45,521 bases of DNA. It comes from Lentilactobacillus dabitei (GTDB lineage Bacteria > Bacillota > Bacilli > Lactobacillales > Lactobacillaceae). Below the pieces are notes generated by a model. The model had not been told where the DNA came from and searched no databases. It saw nothing but the letters and a program-made list of their open reading frames with translations. The number at the start of each line of letters is the position of its first letter. The stretch's first letter is position 1. Shown here piece after piece: positions 7,994 to 16,528 of this stretch. The stretch lies in assembly GCF_019061365.1 (NCBI RefSeq), contig NZ_JAHPPD010000010.1, positions 1 to 45,521 of the forward strand, read 5' to 3'. Made by a program: the position numbers and the translations under genes.

Positions 7994-8956
7994 ATGGTTG
8001 AACCTCTGATTGAATTTAAAAACGTTTTTAAAAAATTTGACGGCAAACCTGTCATCAAAGATCTAAACTTGAGGATTATGCCAGGAGAATTATTTGTGCT
8101 GGTTGGCAGCTCGGGTTCCGGTAAGACGACCACTTTGAAAATGATTAATCGTCTTCTGGAGAAAAGTTCTGGCACAATCACGGTCGCCGGCAGGCCAGTT
8201 GATGATTATTCATTGACTGACTTACGTTGGAAAATCGGTTATGTCTTGCAACAAATCGCCCTGTTTCCTACTATGACGGTTGCCAAAAACGTTTCTGTGG
8301 TACCGGACATGCAGCACGTGGCAAGTCGCCAGGTCCATGCAATGGTCGATAATCTCTTAACCGAGGTTGGTTTGGATAAAGGCTTTCGGAATCGAATGCC
8401 CGGTGAACTTTCTGGCGGTCAGCAGCAACGAGTTGGTATTATTCGGGCACTAGCGGGTAAACCACCCATTATTTTGATGGATGAACCATTCAGCGCATTG
8501 GACCCATTGGCCAGAGAATCACTGCAGAAATTAATTTTGAAGTTACATACCAAATATCAAAACACCATCGTCTTTGTCACTCATGACATGGATGAAGCGC
8601 TAAAGCTCGGTGATCGGATTGGAATTATGAAGAATGGTCGCTTGCTACAGGTTGATACGCCCAAAGATATTACTAATAATCCTGCAAACAAGTTTGTGGC
8701 GGACTTTTTCAGTCATAATCGATACTCTGATTTGAATAAAATCCTTGTCAATCAAGTGATAGAGGCAGGCTTTATGGTTGCTCGACGGAGTGATGACCAG
8801 GCTCGATCGGCTCCAAGCATTGAGCAAATGTCAAATTTAAAAGAAGTATTGAGATTATTAGCTTCCGCACCCTTAGTTCGGATTATCGATGGGAGCGGCA
8901 AAACCGTGGGATATTTTGATAATGAGAGTATCATTCGTTTCTTGAGTACAATTTGA
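7994..8956 (+). CDS. Osmoprotectant ABC transporter ATP-binding protein
   Basis: ATPase of the preceding permease, starting 4 bp after its stop with AAGGAG properly spaced to ATG 7994. In 320 residues: Walker A GSSGSGKTT near residue 38, signature LSGGQQQRVGI near 139 and Walker B ILMDEPFSALDP just after. Residues about 240-320 form a short C-terminal extension ending in a segment like half a CBS repeat (VRIIDGSGKTVGYFDN). Characterised OpuA/OpuC ATPases carry two CBS domains that sense ionic strength or cyclic di-AMP, so this version is shortened and its regulation may differ. Probable operon with the upstream and downstream genes. Confidence 0.88.
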   Translation: MVEPLIEFKNVFKKFDGKPVIKDLNLRIMPGELFVLVGSSGSGKTTTLKMINRLLEKSSGTITVAGRPVDDYSLTDLRWKIGYVLQQIALFPTMTVAKNVSVVPDMQHVASRQVHAMVDNLLTEVGLDKGFRNRMPGELSGGQQQRVGIIRALAGKPPIILMDEPFSALDPLARESLQKLILKLHTKYQNTIVFVTHDMDEALKLGDRIGIMKNGRLLQVDTPKDITNNPANKFVADFFSHNRYSDLNKILVNQVIEAGFMVARRSDDQARSAPSIEQMSNLKEVLRLLASAPLVRIIDGSGKTVGYFDNESIIRFLSTI

Positions 8957-8970
8957 GAGGAGAGATTCTG

Positions 8971-10302
8971 ATGGTTGAAAAATATGATGTTGTGATCCTA
9001 GGCGGTGGGGTTGCCGGCGGTTCGCTGGCCCATGCATTACGGCGCCAAAAAAAGACGGTTGCAGTTGTGGAGAACAATCTGTTTGGCGGGACTTGCCCAA
9101 ATCGGGGGTGTGATCCCAAGAAAATTTTACTTGCAGGTTTAGAAGTCACCCAGACGGTTGCCGATATGCAGGGTAATGGGATTTCTGGCCACGTCGAAGT
9201 GAACTGGCCGGACCTGATGCGGCATAAGCGGCAATATACCGATCCCATTTCGCACGCGACTCAGCACTCGTTAGCAGCCGATGGCATTGACACGTTTCAT
9301 GAATCGGGACAATTCAACCAAGAAGGTCAGTTGCAAGCTGGTGACCATTTACTCGCAGCCGATAACTATGTGATTGCAACCGGGCAGCGACCACGACGGT
9401 TGGATATTCCGGGCAAAGAATACTTTAAGACGAGTACCGATTTCCTCAACTTAAACGAAATGCCAAAAGACGTGACGTTCATTGGCGGTGGCTATATTGG
9501 TTTTGAATTAGCCGGAATTGCTCACGCTGCCGGTGCCAAGGTCCATTTAATCCACCATAATGATCATCCCTTAAAGCAGTTTGATTCTCAGTTGGTGAAA
9601 CAAGCCATCACGCACCTTGAAGATGAAGGAATTGATGTTCAACTGAATCAGACCGTTACGCAAATTGCCAAGATAGGTGAGCAATATGTCCTTTCAGGTG
9701 AGGATAACTTCAAGCTCCCAACCGATATGGTATTTTGTACGGCGGGGCGGATTCCAAACATTGATACAATTGGTTTAGACCAAGTCGGCGTTGATTATGA
9801 TGGTCACGGTGTTAAAGTAAATGACTATTTGCAAACGACTAATGACAAGATTTTTGCAATGGGGGATGTTGTTAGCACCAAGCGGCCTAAGTTAACTCCG
9901 GTTGCAGGTTATGAGGCTGGTTATCTTGCAAATTACTTTGCTAAAAGTCGAGATAAGATTGCTTTTAAATCAATTCCAACGCTGGTGTTTGGACAACCAT
10001 CACTCGCCCGGGTCGGCCTGCCTTCGAGCATTGCAACTGGTGACGATCACTATTTGTTGATAAGCAACGATATGACTGGTTGGTATAGCTATCATCGGTT
10101 GAATGAACCCTTGGCTAAAGCTAAAGTGGTTGTGGACCGAGAAAATGGTACGGTGGTTGGTGCAACGGTATTAAGCAATCATGCAGACGATTTAATTAAT
10201 ATTTTTACGCTCATGATTGATCAGCGCATGAAGATTGATGATTTTAATAAGGAAATCTTGGCTTATCCATCGTTGGCAAGTGATGTGACCTACTTAGTGT
10301 AG
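8971..10302 (+). CDS. FAD/NAD(P)-dependent pyridine nucleotide-disulfide oxidoreductase, atypical
   Basis: A 443-residue class I disulfide reductase relative, often labelled glutathione reductase or dihydrolipoamide dehydrogenase-like. It has an N-terminal FAD fold (VVILGGGVAGG, residues 7-17), a redox pair C42-x4-C47 in GGTCPNRGCDPKK, an NAD(P)-binding GGGYIGFELAG segment, the FAD-ribityl motif FAMGDV and a C-terminal dimerisation domain. The family's C-terminal His-Glu pair (HPTxxE) is absent: the equivalent reads YPSLASD. It may therefore not be a true glutathione or lipoamide reductase. ATG 8971 has GAGAGGAG 8 bases upstream; the earlier TTG at 8953 overlaps the ATPase gene end and is rejected. 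It lies 14 bp after the ATPase stop. Confidence 0.85.
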   Translation: MVEKYDVVILGGGVAGGSLAHALRRQKKTVAVVENNLFGGTCPNRGCDPKKILLAGLEVTQTVADMQGNGISGHVEVNWPDLMRHKRQYTDPISHATQHSLAADGIDTFHESGQFNQEGQLQAGDHLLAADNYVIATGQRPRRLDIPGKEYFKTSTDFLNLNEMPKDVTFIGGGYIGFELAGIAHAAGAKVHLIHHNDHPLKQFDSQLVKQAITHLEDEGIDVQLNQTVTQIAKIGEQYVLSGEDNFKLPTDMVFCTAGRIPNIDTIGLDQVGVDYDGHGVKVNDYLQTTNDKIFAMGDVVSTKRPKLTPVAGYEAGYLANYFAKSRDKIAFKSIPTLVFGQPSLARVGLPSSIATGDDHYLLISNDMTGWYSYHRLNEPLAKAKVVVDRENGTVVGATVLSNHADDLINIFTLMIDQRMKIDDFNKEILAYPSLASDVTYLV

Positions 10303-10454
10303 TTGCGCACGAAGCATCTAGGTTTTGGAATTGAAGGAACGTTCATTTGTACAGCGGTTAATTTATTATTAATCTTGGCCGTGATTATGAAATATCATCA
10401 CTCTATATTCAGCAACATCCACCAGGCTTGTATCATTTAACGGACGATTTGGCC

Positions 10455-10510
10455 AATCAAAAACACCTCCAAAGTCAAGCTATCACATGACTTTGGAGGT
10501 GTTTTTGATT
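10455..10510. terminator. Bidirectional terminator between convergent genes
   Basis: A perfect 23-bp inverted repeat (10455-10477 and 10488-10510) with a 10-base loop; the ends are A-rich on the left and T-rich on the right, giving an intrinsic terminator in both directions. It lacks the flanks of the repeats at 4617 and 30430. Confidence 0.9.
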
Positions 10511-10556
10511 TTTGATAGATAGGCGTAAAATTAATTAGTGGGATAATTTAGAGTCT

Positions 10557-12863
10557 TCACCCGATCGTTCGCTCAATCTTAATTTGACTATTATGCAAGG
10601 TTTCGTCCGAAATTAGTGGCGTTACATTGTCGATACTGATCAGGGTTAAATGGTGCATTGCTCTAGTGATAATTGTGTAAAGGGTGCCTAATAAAGAGTT
10701 ATCAGGATAATTTTTCTCAGAAGTATCCCAGGCAATCACCGAATCAAATTCCAACCCCTTTGCAAGATAAATTGGCAGCACGAGCACACCTTTGGGCAAA
10801 GTTCGGTCAGCGTCCTTTAAAAGGGTGGCATTGGTTTCACTGTGAATTTGATCGTAAAGTTGTTTGGCTTCCCGCATATTCTTTGTCAAAATAGCGACCG
10901 TTCCGTATTTTTCTCGTTGATTGTTAACAGTCTTGATGACCTGGCTGACAGCATCCTTGAAGTCCGCTGCAAGTATCAATTCAGGAATATCGCCATCTCG
11001 ATTAAACGCCTCGATGTCGGCACCATTTGGCAAAATTGATTTAGCAAACGTGGTAATCGGAAATGTCGATCTGTATGACCGCATCAAACTGATTAATCGC
11101 GAATTGCGCACCTTAAATGCGGCACTCAAATTCTGCAGGATTTCCTCTGGCTGTTCGACGTCTTTAAACAGGGCTTGTTCACTGTCACCCAACAAAGTCC
11201 ACTTTGTTTGGGGAAATGCGTAACGGAGATACTTTAACTGGGCAATGGAGTAGTCTTGCATTTCATCAACAAATAAATATTTCATGGTATTATTCTGGCC
11301 GCTGTTGCAAATGTAATCGCGCATGTACAACAATGGGGCGCAATCGTCCAACTTGATTGAATGGAATTCAATGGCATCATTAAATTCATCGATAGCTTGT
11401 TGCCATTTGGGCTGCTGGATATTCTGCGGTAAGGCAACCGTCGCAAGGAAATCGGCATACTGCAGATATGCATCTAAAAAGTTATCGTTGAAGATGGCAT
11501 CGTAAACAACCCTTAATCGGTCAGTGACAATCTTTTGAGCAATGAAGAACCGTTCGTCATCTTCGTTTTGGAATTGACCCAGGGATTTTCCTGCCAGTAA
11601 ATCGTGATATTTTTCGTCACTGAGTTGATCAATTTCATCATTGACCCAGTCTTCCTGAGTTTCTTTGTTAATCCTGCGTTTAAGCCGCTTGATTAATTCG
11701 TTCTTAGTTTGTAAATAGCGCTCAGAAACTTTGGCTGCTTTTGGAAAACTATCAAAAATTGAGCGGATTTCTCGCTTACTGAAGAAGACCGCTTCGTTAA
11801 AAATAATGTCACTGAAGTAAATGTGACTAGCGGATAAATGATCGCAATATTCTTTAGCTTCATCCATGAACTTTGCGGACTCCTTAAAGTTGCGAATATT
11901 TCGCTGTTGGGTGGTTAGTTGACCATCAGTTTCATAACGTTCAAACAGACTTTGAACATTTAAGCCTTTTAATCGATTATCAATAAATTCGTCAAAGGTG
12001 ACTTGGCGCATATTCCGTTCTCCCAAACTGGGAAGGACTTCCGAGATATAGTGACTGAACAGCTTATTTGGTGAGAATAAAATAATTTGATCAGCTTCTA
12101 AAGTGTCGCGGCTGTGATAGAGTAAAAACGCAATTCGTTGAAGAATTGCAGAGGTCTTACCCGATCCGGCAACCCCTTGGACAACCAGTAAGTTGCTCTT
12201 GGTGTCTCGGATGATGTCGTTTTGTTCATGCTGAATGGTGGCAACAATATTCTGCATGTAGTCGTCATTTTGAGCCCCTAATGCCGATTGGAGCATCTCA
12301 TCGCCAACAGTCTCGTTGGTATCAAACATGTTGCGGATGTTGCCATTGACAATCTGAAATTGGCGCTTTTTCTTCAACGTCGTTTCCTGTTCGCCCATTG
12401 GCGTTTCGTAAGCGACTCTACCTAAAGTACCATTATAGTAAATACTGGAAATGGGTGCCCGCCAATCATACACGAGAAATTCACCATCGGCGTTTTCAAA
12501 TGAGGCGATCCCAATATAAAGTTGTTCTTCATCCGGTTCGTCATCATCTTGAATATCAATTCGACCAAAGTAGGGTGATTTTTTCAAGTCATGGAGGGTC
12601 GATAATTGGGTTTTGAGGATACTTTCATTTTCTGTCAATCGGGAAACCAGGCCCCGTTGTTGTTGTAATTCAGCGCTGGTTTCGATTCGATCATCAACTT
12701 CAAAGTAGTTAACCGAAGTGTTATCGGAATAGTCCCGTTGGACCCGTTTTGTTTCTGAGTGGGCGCGGTCGTACTCTTGTTTGGTCGTTAAAATCTTTTG
12801 CTGAATTTTTGAAACGACTTGATCCACTCGTTGCTGTTCTTTTGCTTGTTCGTCGTTTTCCAA
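10557..12863 (-). CDS. helD: RNA polymerase recycling motor HelD-like UvrD-family ATPase
   Basis: A superfamily 1 helicase-like ATPase of 768 residues. In B. subtilis, HelD removes stalled RNA polymerase from nucleic acid. The N-terminal coiled coil (about residues 1-90) matches the arm that enters the polymerase secondary channel. Then follow a conserved DWRAPISS segment, Walker A VQGVAGSGKTS near residue 230, Walker B FVDEMQDYS, motif IV-like LGDSEQALF and a late KGLEFDSVIAWD segment. I choose TTG at 12863 because GGAGG lies 6 bases before it. The upstream ATG at 12896 has no visible SD and would add 11 residues. Confidence 0.85.
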   Translation of the reverse strand: MENDEQAKEQQRVDQVVSKIQQKILTTKQEYDRAHSETKRVQRDYSDNTSVNYFEVDDRIETSAELQQQRGLVSRLTENESILKTQLSTLHDLKKSPYFGRIDIQDDDEPDEEQLYIGIASFENADGEFLVYDWRAPISSIYYNGTLGRVAYETPMGEQETTLKKKRQFQIVNGNIRNMFDTNETVGDEMLQSALGAQNDDYMQNIVATIQHEQNDIIRDTKSNLLVVQGVAGSGKTSAILQRIAFLLYHSRDTLEADQIILFSPNKLFSHYISEVLPSLGERNMRQVTFDEFIDNRLKGLNVQSLFERYETDGQLTTQQRNIRNFKESAKFMDEAKEYCDHLSASHIYFSDIIFNEAVFFSKREIRSIFDSFPKAAKVSERYLQTKNELIKRLKRRINKETQEDWVNDEIDQLSDEKYHDLLAGKSLGQFQNEDDERFFIAQKIVTDRLRVVYDAIFNDNFLDAYLQYADFLATVALPQNIQQPKWQQAIDEFNDAIEFHSIKLDDCAPLLYMRDYICNSGQNNTMKYLFVDEMQDYSIAQLKYLRYAFPQTKWTLLGDSEQALFKDVEQPEEILQNLSAAFKVRNSRLISLMRSYRSTFPITTFAKSILPNGADIEAFNRDGDIPELILAADFKDAVSQVIKTVNNQREKYGTVAILTKNMREAKQLYDQIHSETNATLLKDADRTLPKGVLVLPIYLAKGLEFDSVIAWDTSEKNYPDNSLLGTLYTIITRAMHHLTLISIDNVTPLISDETLHNSQIKIERTIG

Positions 12864-12995
12864 GAGAGGCCTCCATTTGTCCGTTACCTGATTCATCTTT
12901 AACTAAATGCTTGCACAATTTTAGATTGATTTTGGCGTCCTGTCAATCCAAGTGGCTTAAAGAATTAATGGAGATAATTATCTATTTAACAAGCC

Positions 12996-13024
12996 TTTAC
13001 TTTTCGCCGATTTATCAGTAAAAT
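12996..13024 (+). promoter_or_regulatory. Promoter of the trpS T-box transcript
   Basis: TTTACT (12996-13001), a 17-bp spacer and TAAAAT (13019-13024) place the transcript start at about 13031, immediately before the T-box leader. Confidence 0.65.
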
Positions 13025-13030
13025 TAACCT

Positions 13031-13217
13031 GTTATGAACAAGTCAGTAGATTTATCTCAAACAGGGAGGCTGCAGATGCTGAGAGCGGCTATGATGAATC
13101 GAATTGGAAATTAAAAGGGTGACCCCCGTATCGTCTAAAGAGGTGGCTAGACAGTGGCTGCAATTTAGGTGGTACCACGTTTAAGCGTCCTATTGTTAAT
13201 TCAATAGGGCGTTTTTT
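13031..13217 (+). promoter_or_regulatory. Tryptophan T-box riboswitch
   Basis: A leader that binds uncharged tRNA and controls trpS by transcription antitermination. The T-box sequence TTTAGGTGGTACCACG (13164-13179) pairs with the tRNA acceptor end. An AGTAGA box lies near 13043. A likely specifier TGG (13105-13107, within GAATTGGAAA) fits Trp. The terminator is CGTCCTATTG (13186-13195) pairing with CAATAGGGCG (13202-13211), followed by T6. The specifier is assigned by context and by the downstream gene, not by a full fold. Confidence 0.92.
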
Positions 13218-13232
13218 GAAAGGATGAGAAAT

Positions 13233-14249
13233 TTGGCAAAGAAAATTATTTTAACAGGTGATCGGCCAACTGGCAAATTACATATTGGTCATTACGTTGG
13301 CTCATTGAAGAACCGAGTGGAATTACAAAACTCTGGTGATTATGAAACATTCATCATGATTGCTGACATGCAGGCATTAACTGATAATGCCCGTGATCCA
13401 GAAAAGATTCGTCACAGCTTGATTCAAGTGGCATTGGATTATTTGGCCGTCGGCATTGACCCTAAAAAGTCAACGATTTTAGTTCAGTCTCAGATTCCGG
13501 CTTTACCAGAATTAACCCAACACTATTCTAATTTGGTGACAGTTTCCAGATTAAACCGAAATCCAACCGTTAAGAATGAAATCAAACAGAAGAACTTTGG
13601 TCAAAGTGTCCCAGTTGGCTTTGCAATGTATCCAATCAGCCAAGCTGCCGACATTACGGCCTTTAAAGCAACAACTGTTCCAGTGGGTGACGACCAAGAG
13701 CCTATGTTGGAACAAACCCGTGAAATTGTTCGCTCATTTAATTCGATTTATAAAGAAGACATTTTAGTTGAACCAGAGGGTTACTTCCCACCAAAAGGCA
13801 TGGGTCGGATTCCTGGATTGGATGGGAACGCTAAGATGAGTAAGTCACTTGGCAATGCCATCTATTTATCAGATGACGAAGATACGATTCAGAAGAAAAT
13901 TATGTCAATGTACACGGATCCCAACCATATTCACGTAGAAGATCCCGGCCAAGTGGAAGGCAATACGGTCTTTACTTACTTGGACATTTTTGATCCAGAT
14001 AAGAAAAAGGTTGCCGAATTAAAGGAACAGTATAGTCACGGTGGCTTGGGTGATGTCAAAATCAAACGCTATCTCAATGAAGTGCTCCAAGCAGAATTGA
14101 AGCCAATCAGAGAACGTCGTAATCAGTATGCCAAAGATGAAGCGGGCGTTTATGACATTCTTAAAAAAGGCAGCGAGCATGCAAATGAGGTCGCTAACCA
14201 AACACTAAAAGAGGTTCGTGACGCTATTGGAATCAATTATTTTGATTAA
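13233..14249 (+). CDS. trpS: Tryptophanyl-tRNA synthetase
   Basis: Charges tRNA-Trp. A class I synthetase of 338 residues, the normal length for bacterial TrpRS, with [17 protein letters not shown] near the N terminus (HIGH motif) and [10 protein letters not shown] (KMSKS motif) near residue 195. TTG 13233 (reading [14 protein letters not shown]) is preferred over ATG 13224, because AAAGGA is 8 bases before the TTG but abuts the ATG, and because the shorter N terminus is the one usual in this family. Expression is controlled by the T-box directly upstream. Confidence 0.95.
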   Translation: MAKKIILTGDRPTGKLHIGHYVGSLKNRVELQNSGDYETFIMIADMQALTDNARDPEKIRHSLIQVALDYLAVGIDPKKSTILVQSQIPALPELTQHYSNLVTVSRLNRNPTVKNEIKQKNFGQSVPVGFAMYPISQAADITAFKATTVPVGDDQEPMLEQTREIVRSFNSIYKEDILVEPEGYFPPKGMGRIPGLDGNAKMSKSLGNAIYLSDDEDTIQKKIMSMYTDPNHIHVEDPGQVEGNTVFTYLDIFDPDKKKVAELKEQYSHGGLGDVKIKRYLNEVLQAELKPIRERRNQYAKDEAGVYDILKKGSEHANEVANQTLKEVRDAIGINYFD

Positions 14250-14272
14250 AATATCCAGAAAGGGTGGCCGAA

Positions 14273-15214
14273 ATGGAAAACCTGGTAATTTTGGATATTG
14301 GTTCCAATTCCGTAAGAATGGCGATTAACCAAATTTCTAATGACGGTTCCTACCGTGAAATTAAACGGATTAAAAGTGACAGCCGGCTATCTGAAGGGAT
14401 GGGTAAAGGTAAAATTCTTCAGAAGGACGCAATGGATCGCACAATTAAATCATTGACTGATTTTAAACGGATTTATCTTAAGTATAATGCAAAAAAGGTC
14501 ATTGGGATTGCGACAGCCGCTGTTCGACAAGCCAAGAATCAGGATGTCTTTTTAAAGGCTGTCCAACAACGGATCGGCATTGAGCTCCAAGTCCTGTCTG
14601 GTACGGAGGAAGCCTACTACGATTACCTCGGGGTGATTAACCGATTGGGTGCCCAAAATTGTCTTATTTTAGACATTGGCGGGGCCAGCTGTGAACTGAT
14701 CCGTGTCAGTCATGGTCAAAGTAAAAACCTGACGAGTATCCCGATTGGCGCCGTTAACCTCACAGAACGTTATCATCTTGAAGATGCGATTTCAGGCGCA
14801 AATTTATTTAATGCGCAATTTAATATTCGCAAGCTCTATTCCAAAATTAAATGGTTAAGCCGTTCCTACCATCAACCGTTAGTGTTGCTTGGCGGAGCGA
14901 ACCGCACCCTGGCACGAATTAATCGCAAACGGCAACACATGACGCGAATTGATGCGATTCATGGCTACCATCTGACGGCGGAACAGGTTAACCGGACTTA
15001 TCTGAACTTATTGCGCGGAAATGTGAATCAACGTAGGCAAATCCAAGGCTTGGAAAATGACCGTGCTGATATCATTGTCGGCGGTTTATTGCCACTCATT
15101 GTGCTAATGGATCGCGTGGATGCCAAAAAAGTATTATTTTCTGAAAGTGGTGTTCGCGAGGGCATTATTACTGAGTACGTCGAAAAAAATTATAATGTCC
15201 AATTGGATAAATAA
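14273..15214 (+). CDS. Ppx/GppA exopolyphosphatase family protein
   Basis: A 313-residue ASKHA-fold phosphatase that hydrolyses polyphosphate or pppGpp. It shows phosphate loop 1 DIGSNSVRM at residues 8-16, a conserved TAAVRQAKN segment, loop 2 as DIGGASCEL (the family usually has GGGSTE) and a late FSESGVREG. The length equals the short two-domain form without the C-terminal helical extension of E. coli Ppx. ATG 14273 has AGGGTGG suitably spaced; GTG 14264 lies inside that SD. Substrate preference cannot be told from sequence. A weak terminator follows. Confidence 0.85.
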   Translation: MENLVILDIGSNSVRMAINQISNDGSYREIKRIKSDSRLSEGMGKGKILQKDAMDRTIKSLTDFKRIYLKYNAKKVIGIATAAVRQAKNQDVFLKAVQQRIGIELQVLSGTEEAYYDYLGVINRLGAQNCLILDIGGASCELIRVSHGQSKNLTSIPIGAVNLTERYHLEDAISGANLFNAQFNIRKLYSKIKWLSRSYHQPLVLLGGANRTLARINRKRQHMTRIDAIHGYHLTAEQVNRTYLNLLRGNVNQRRQIQGLENDRADIIVGGLLPLIVLMDRVDAKKVLFSESGVREGIITEYVEKNYNVQLDK

Positions 15215-15215
15215 A

Positions 15216-15250
15216 AGGCTGGCGTCGAGAGTTTTCTTGACCAGCTTTTT
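15216..15250 (+). terminator. Terminator after ppx, overlapping the next promoter
   Basis: AAGGCTGG (about 15216-15223) pairs with CCAGCTT (15241-15247), followed by a short T-run. The putative -35 box of mvaA (TTGACC, 15237-15242) lies in its 3' arm. Confidence 0.5.
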
Positions 15251-15265
15251 ATGCCTTTTGAGAAT
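15237..15265 (+). promoter_or_regulatory. Candidate mvaA promoter giving an almost leaderless mRNA
   Basis: TTGACC (15237-15242), 17 bp, then GAGAAT (15260-15265). Transcription would begin near 15272, only a few bases before the ATG at 15276. Confidence 0.4.
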
Positions 15266-15275
15266 CTATGGTGAT

Positions 15276-16526
15276 ATGATAAAGACAAAATGGGATCATT
15301 TTTACAAGAAAACATATCAGCAACGACTTGATTTAATTGCTGAGGAAGTGGGGTTATCAGCCAGTCGACTAAGCAGGCTGGTCAACGATTCAACAGTTCC
15401 CCAAAATCTGATTGAAAACTTTCTCACGGATTATCCACTTCCAGAAGGCGTTGTGACTAATTTGAAGGTCAACGGCCAGGAACATTTAGTGCCAATGGTA
15501 ACGGAGGAACCGTCAGTGATTGCGGCTGCTAGCAATGGCAGCAAGTTATTGGCAAGCGGGGCTGGCATTAAAGCAGAAGTTGTCAGTCATCTCATTGGCG
15601 GCCAAATCGTCATCAAAGATTTTCCACTTGCTGAACTGACACAATTCGTTGATGAACATCGATTTGAACTATTTGCCGTTGCAAACGGTAGTCACCCCCA
15701 CATTCTGCAGTATGGGGGCGGCGCTCAAAAGGTTGGCATTAGAAAGCTGGACGAGCACTTTACTTCTGTAGATTTAGCTGTCGATCCTGGTGAGGCAATG
15801 GGTGCCAACACGATTAATACCATGTTGGAAGCAGTTGCCGCTTGGCTGCAGCAAAAGTTGGCGGTGACCGTCACAATGGCCATTCTGACAAATTTTGAGG
15901 CTGAGCGGATCGTTCAAGTGAATGGAAACGTTCCTTTTTCTGCATTAGCCACCCAATCAATGTCAGGTGAAACCGTGGCTAAACGAATCGCAGATGCCAG
16001 TCGGATTGCTCAGATTGATCATTACCGAGCTGCGACTCACAATAAAGGCATCATGAACGGAATTGACGCCGCCGTGATTGCGTTTGGCAATGATTGGCGG
16101 GCCGTTGAGAGTGCCGCGCATTCATATGCCGCCAAAGATGGTCATTATCGCGGCCTCAGCCAATGGTCGATTTCAGCCACCGGCCTGGTGGGCCACTTGA
16201 CGATTCCAATGCCAATCGGTTACGTTGGTGGGGCAACAAAGGTATTGCCACTGGCTAAAATCAACCAGCAGATTGCCCAAGTTCTTAATGTGCATGAAGA
16301 AATGAAAGTGATTGCTGCAGTCGGGCTCGCCCAGAATTTAGCGGCTTTAAAAGCGTTGGTTACTGACGGGATCCAAAAGGGGCACATGAATCTTCAACTT
16401 AACTCTTTAGCGATGGCCAATGGTGCAACTACGGAAGAACTCCCATTAGTGATCGATCGACTTAGAAAAATGAAGCAGCCAGATTCAACCGATGTGAAAC
16501 AAATTTTAAGACAGTTAAGGAGATAA
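15276..16526 (+). CDS. mvaA: Hydroxymethylglutaryl-CoA reductase, class II (degradative type)
   Basis: Interconverts HMG-CoA and mevalonate, the committed step of the mevalonate route to isoprenoids; here presumably biosynthetic, feeding undecaprenyl and quinone chains. The 416 residues include catalytic Glu in EEPSVIAAAS (77-78), AVDPGEAMGANTINTMLE for cofactor binding, RIVQVNGNVPFSALA, catalytic Lys257 in NKGIMNGIDA, Asp273 in GNDWRAVESAAH and the catalytic His in KGHMNLQLNS near the C terminus. The open frame extends upstream through the end of ppx, but homology begins at about 15276. That ATG has only an abutting GGTGAT and no proper SD, which is unusual. It is followed after 2 bp by the HExxH gene. 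Confidence 0.93.
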   Translation: MIKTKWDHFYKKTYQQRLDLIAEEVGLSASRLSRLVNDSTVPQNLIENFLTDYPLPEGVVTNLKVNGQEHLVPMVTEEPSVIAAASNGSKLLASGAGIKAEVVSHLIGGQIVIKDFPLAELTQFVDEHRFELFAVANGSHPHILQYGGGAQKVGIRKLDEHFTSVDLAVDPGEAMGANTINTMLEAVAAWLQQKLAVTVTMAILTNFEAERIVQVNGNVPFSALATQSMSGETVAKRIADASRIAQIDHYRAATHNKGIMNGIDAAVIAFGNDWRAVESAAHSYAAKDGHYRGLSQWSISATGLVGHLTIPMPIGYVGGATKVLPLAKINQQIAQVLNVHEEMKVIAAVGLAQNLAALKALVTDGIQKGHMNLQLNSLAMANGATTEELPLVIDRLRKMKQPDSTDVKQILRQLRR

Positions 16527-16528
16527 TT

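Noticed and set aside
10303-10490. Two short open frames after the flavoprotein gene; one (10362-10490) reads like protein (IQQHPPGLYHLTDDLANQ) and ends within the terminator hairpin
   Set aside because: Neither has a start codon with an SD, both are under 50 codons, and I recognise no family. It could be the decayed end of an old gene, but I cannot support that.
15120-15275. Upstream extension of the HMG-CoA reductase frame over the end of ppx
   Set aside because: The 52 extra residues look like out-of-frame ppx coding sequence and are absent from the family; homology begins at about 15276.
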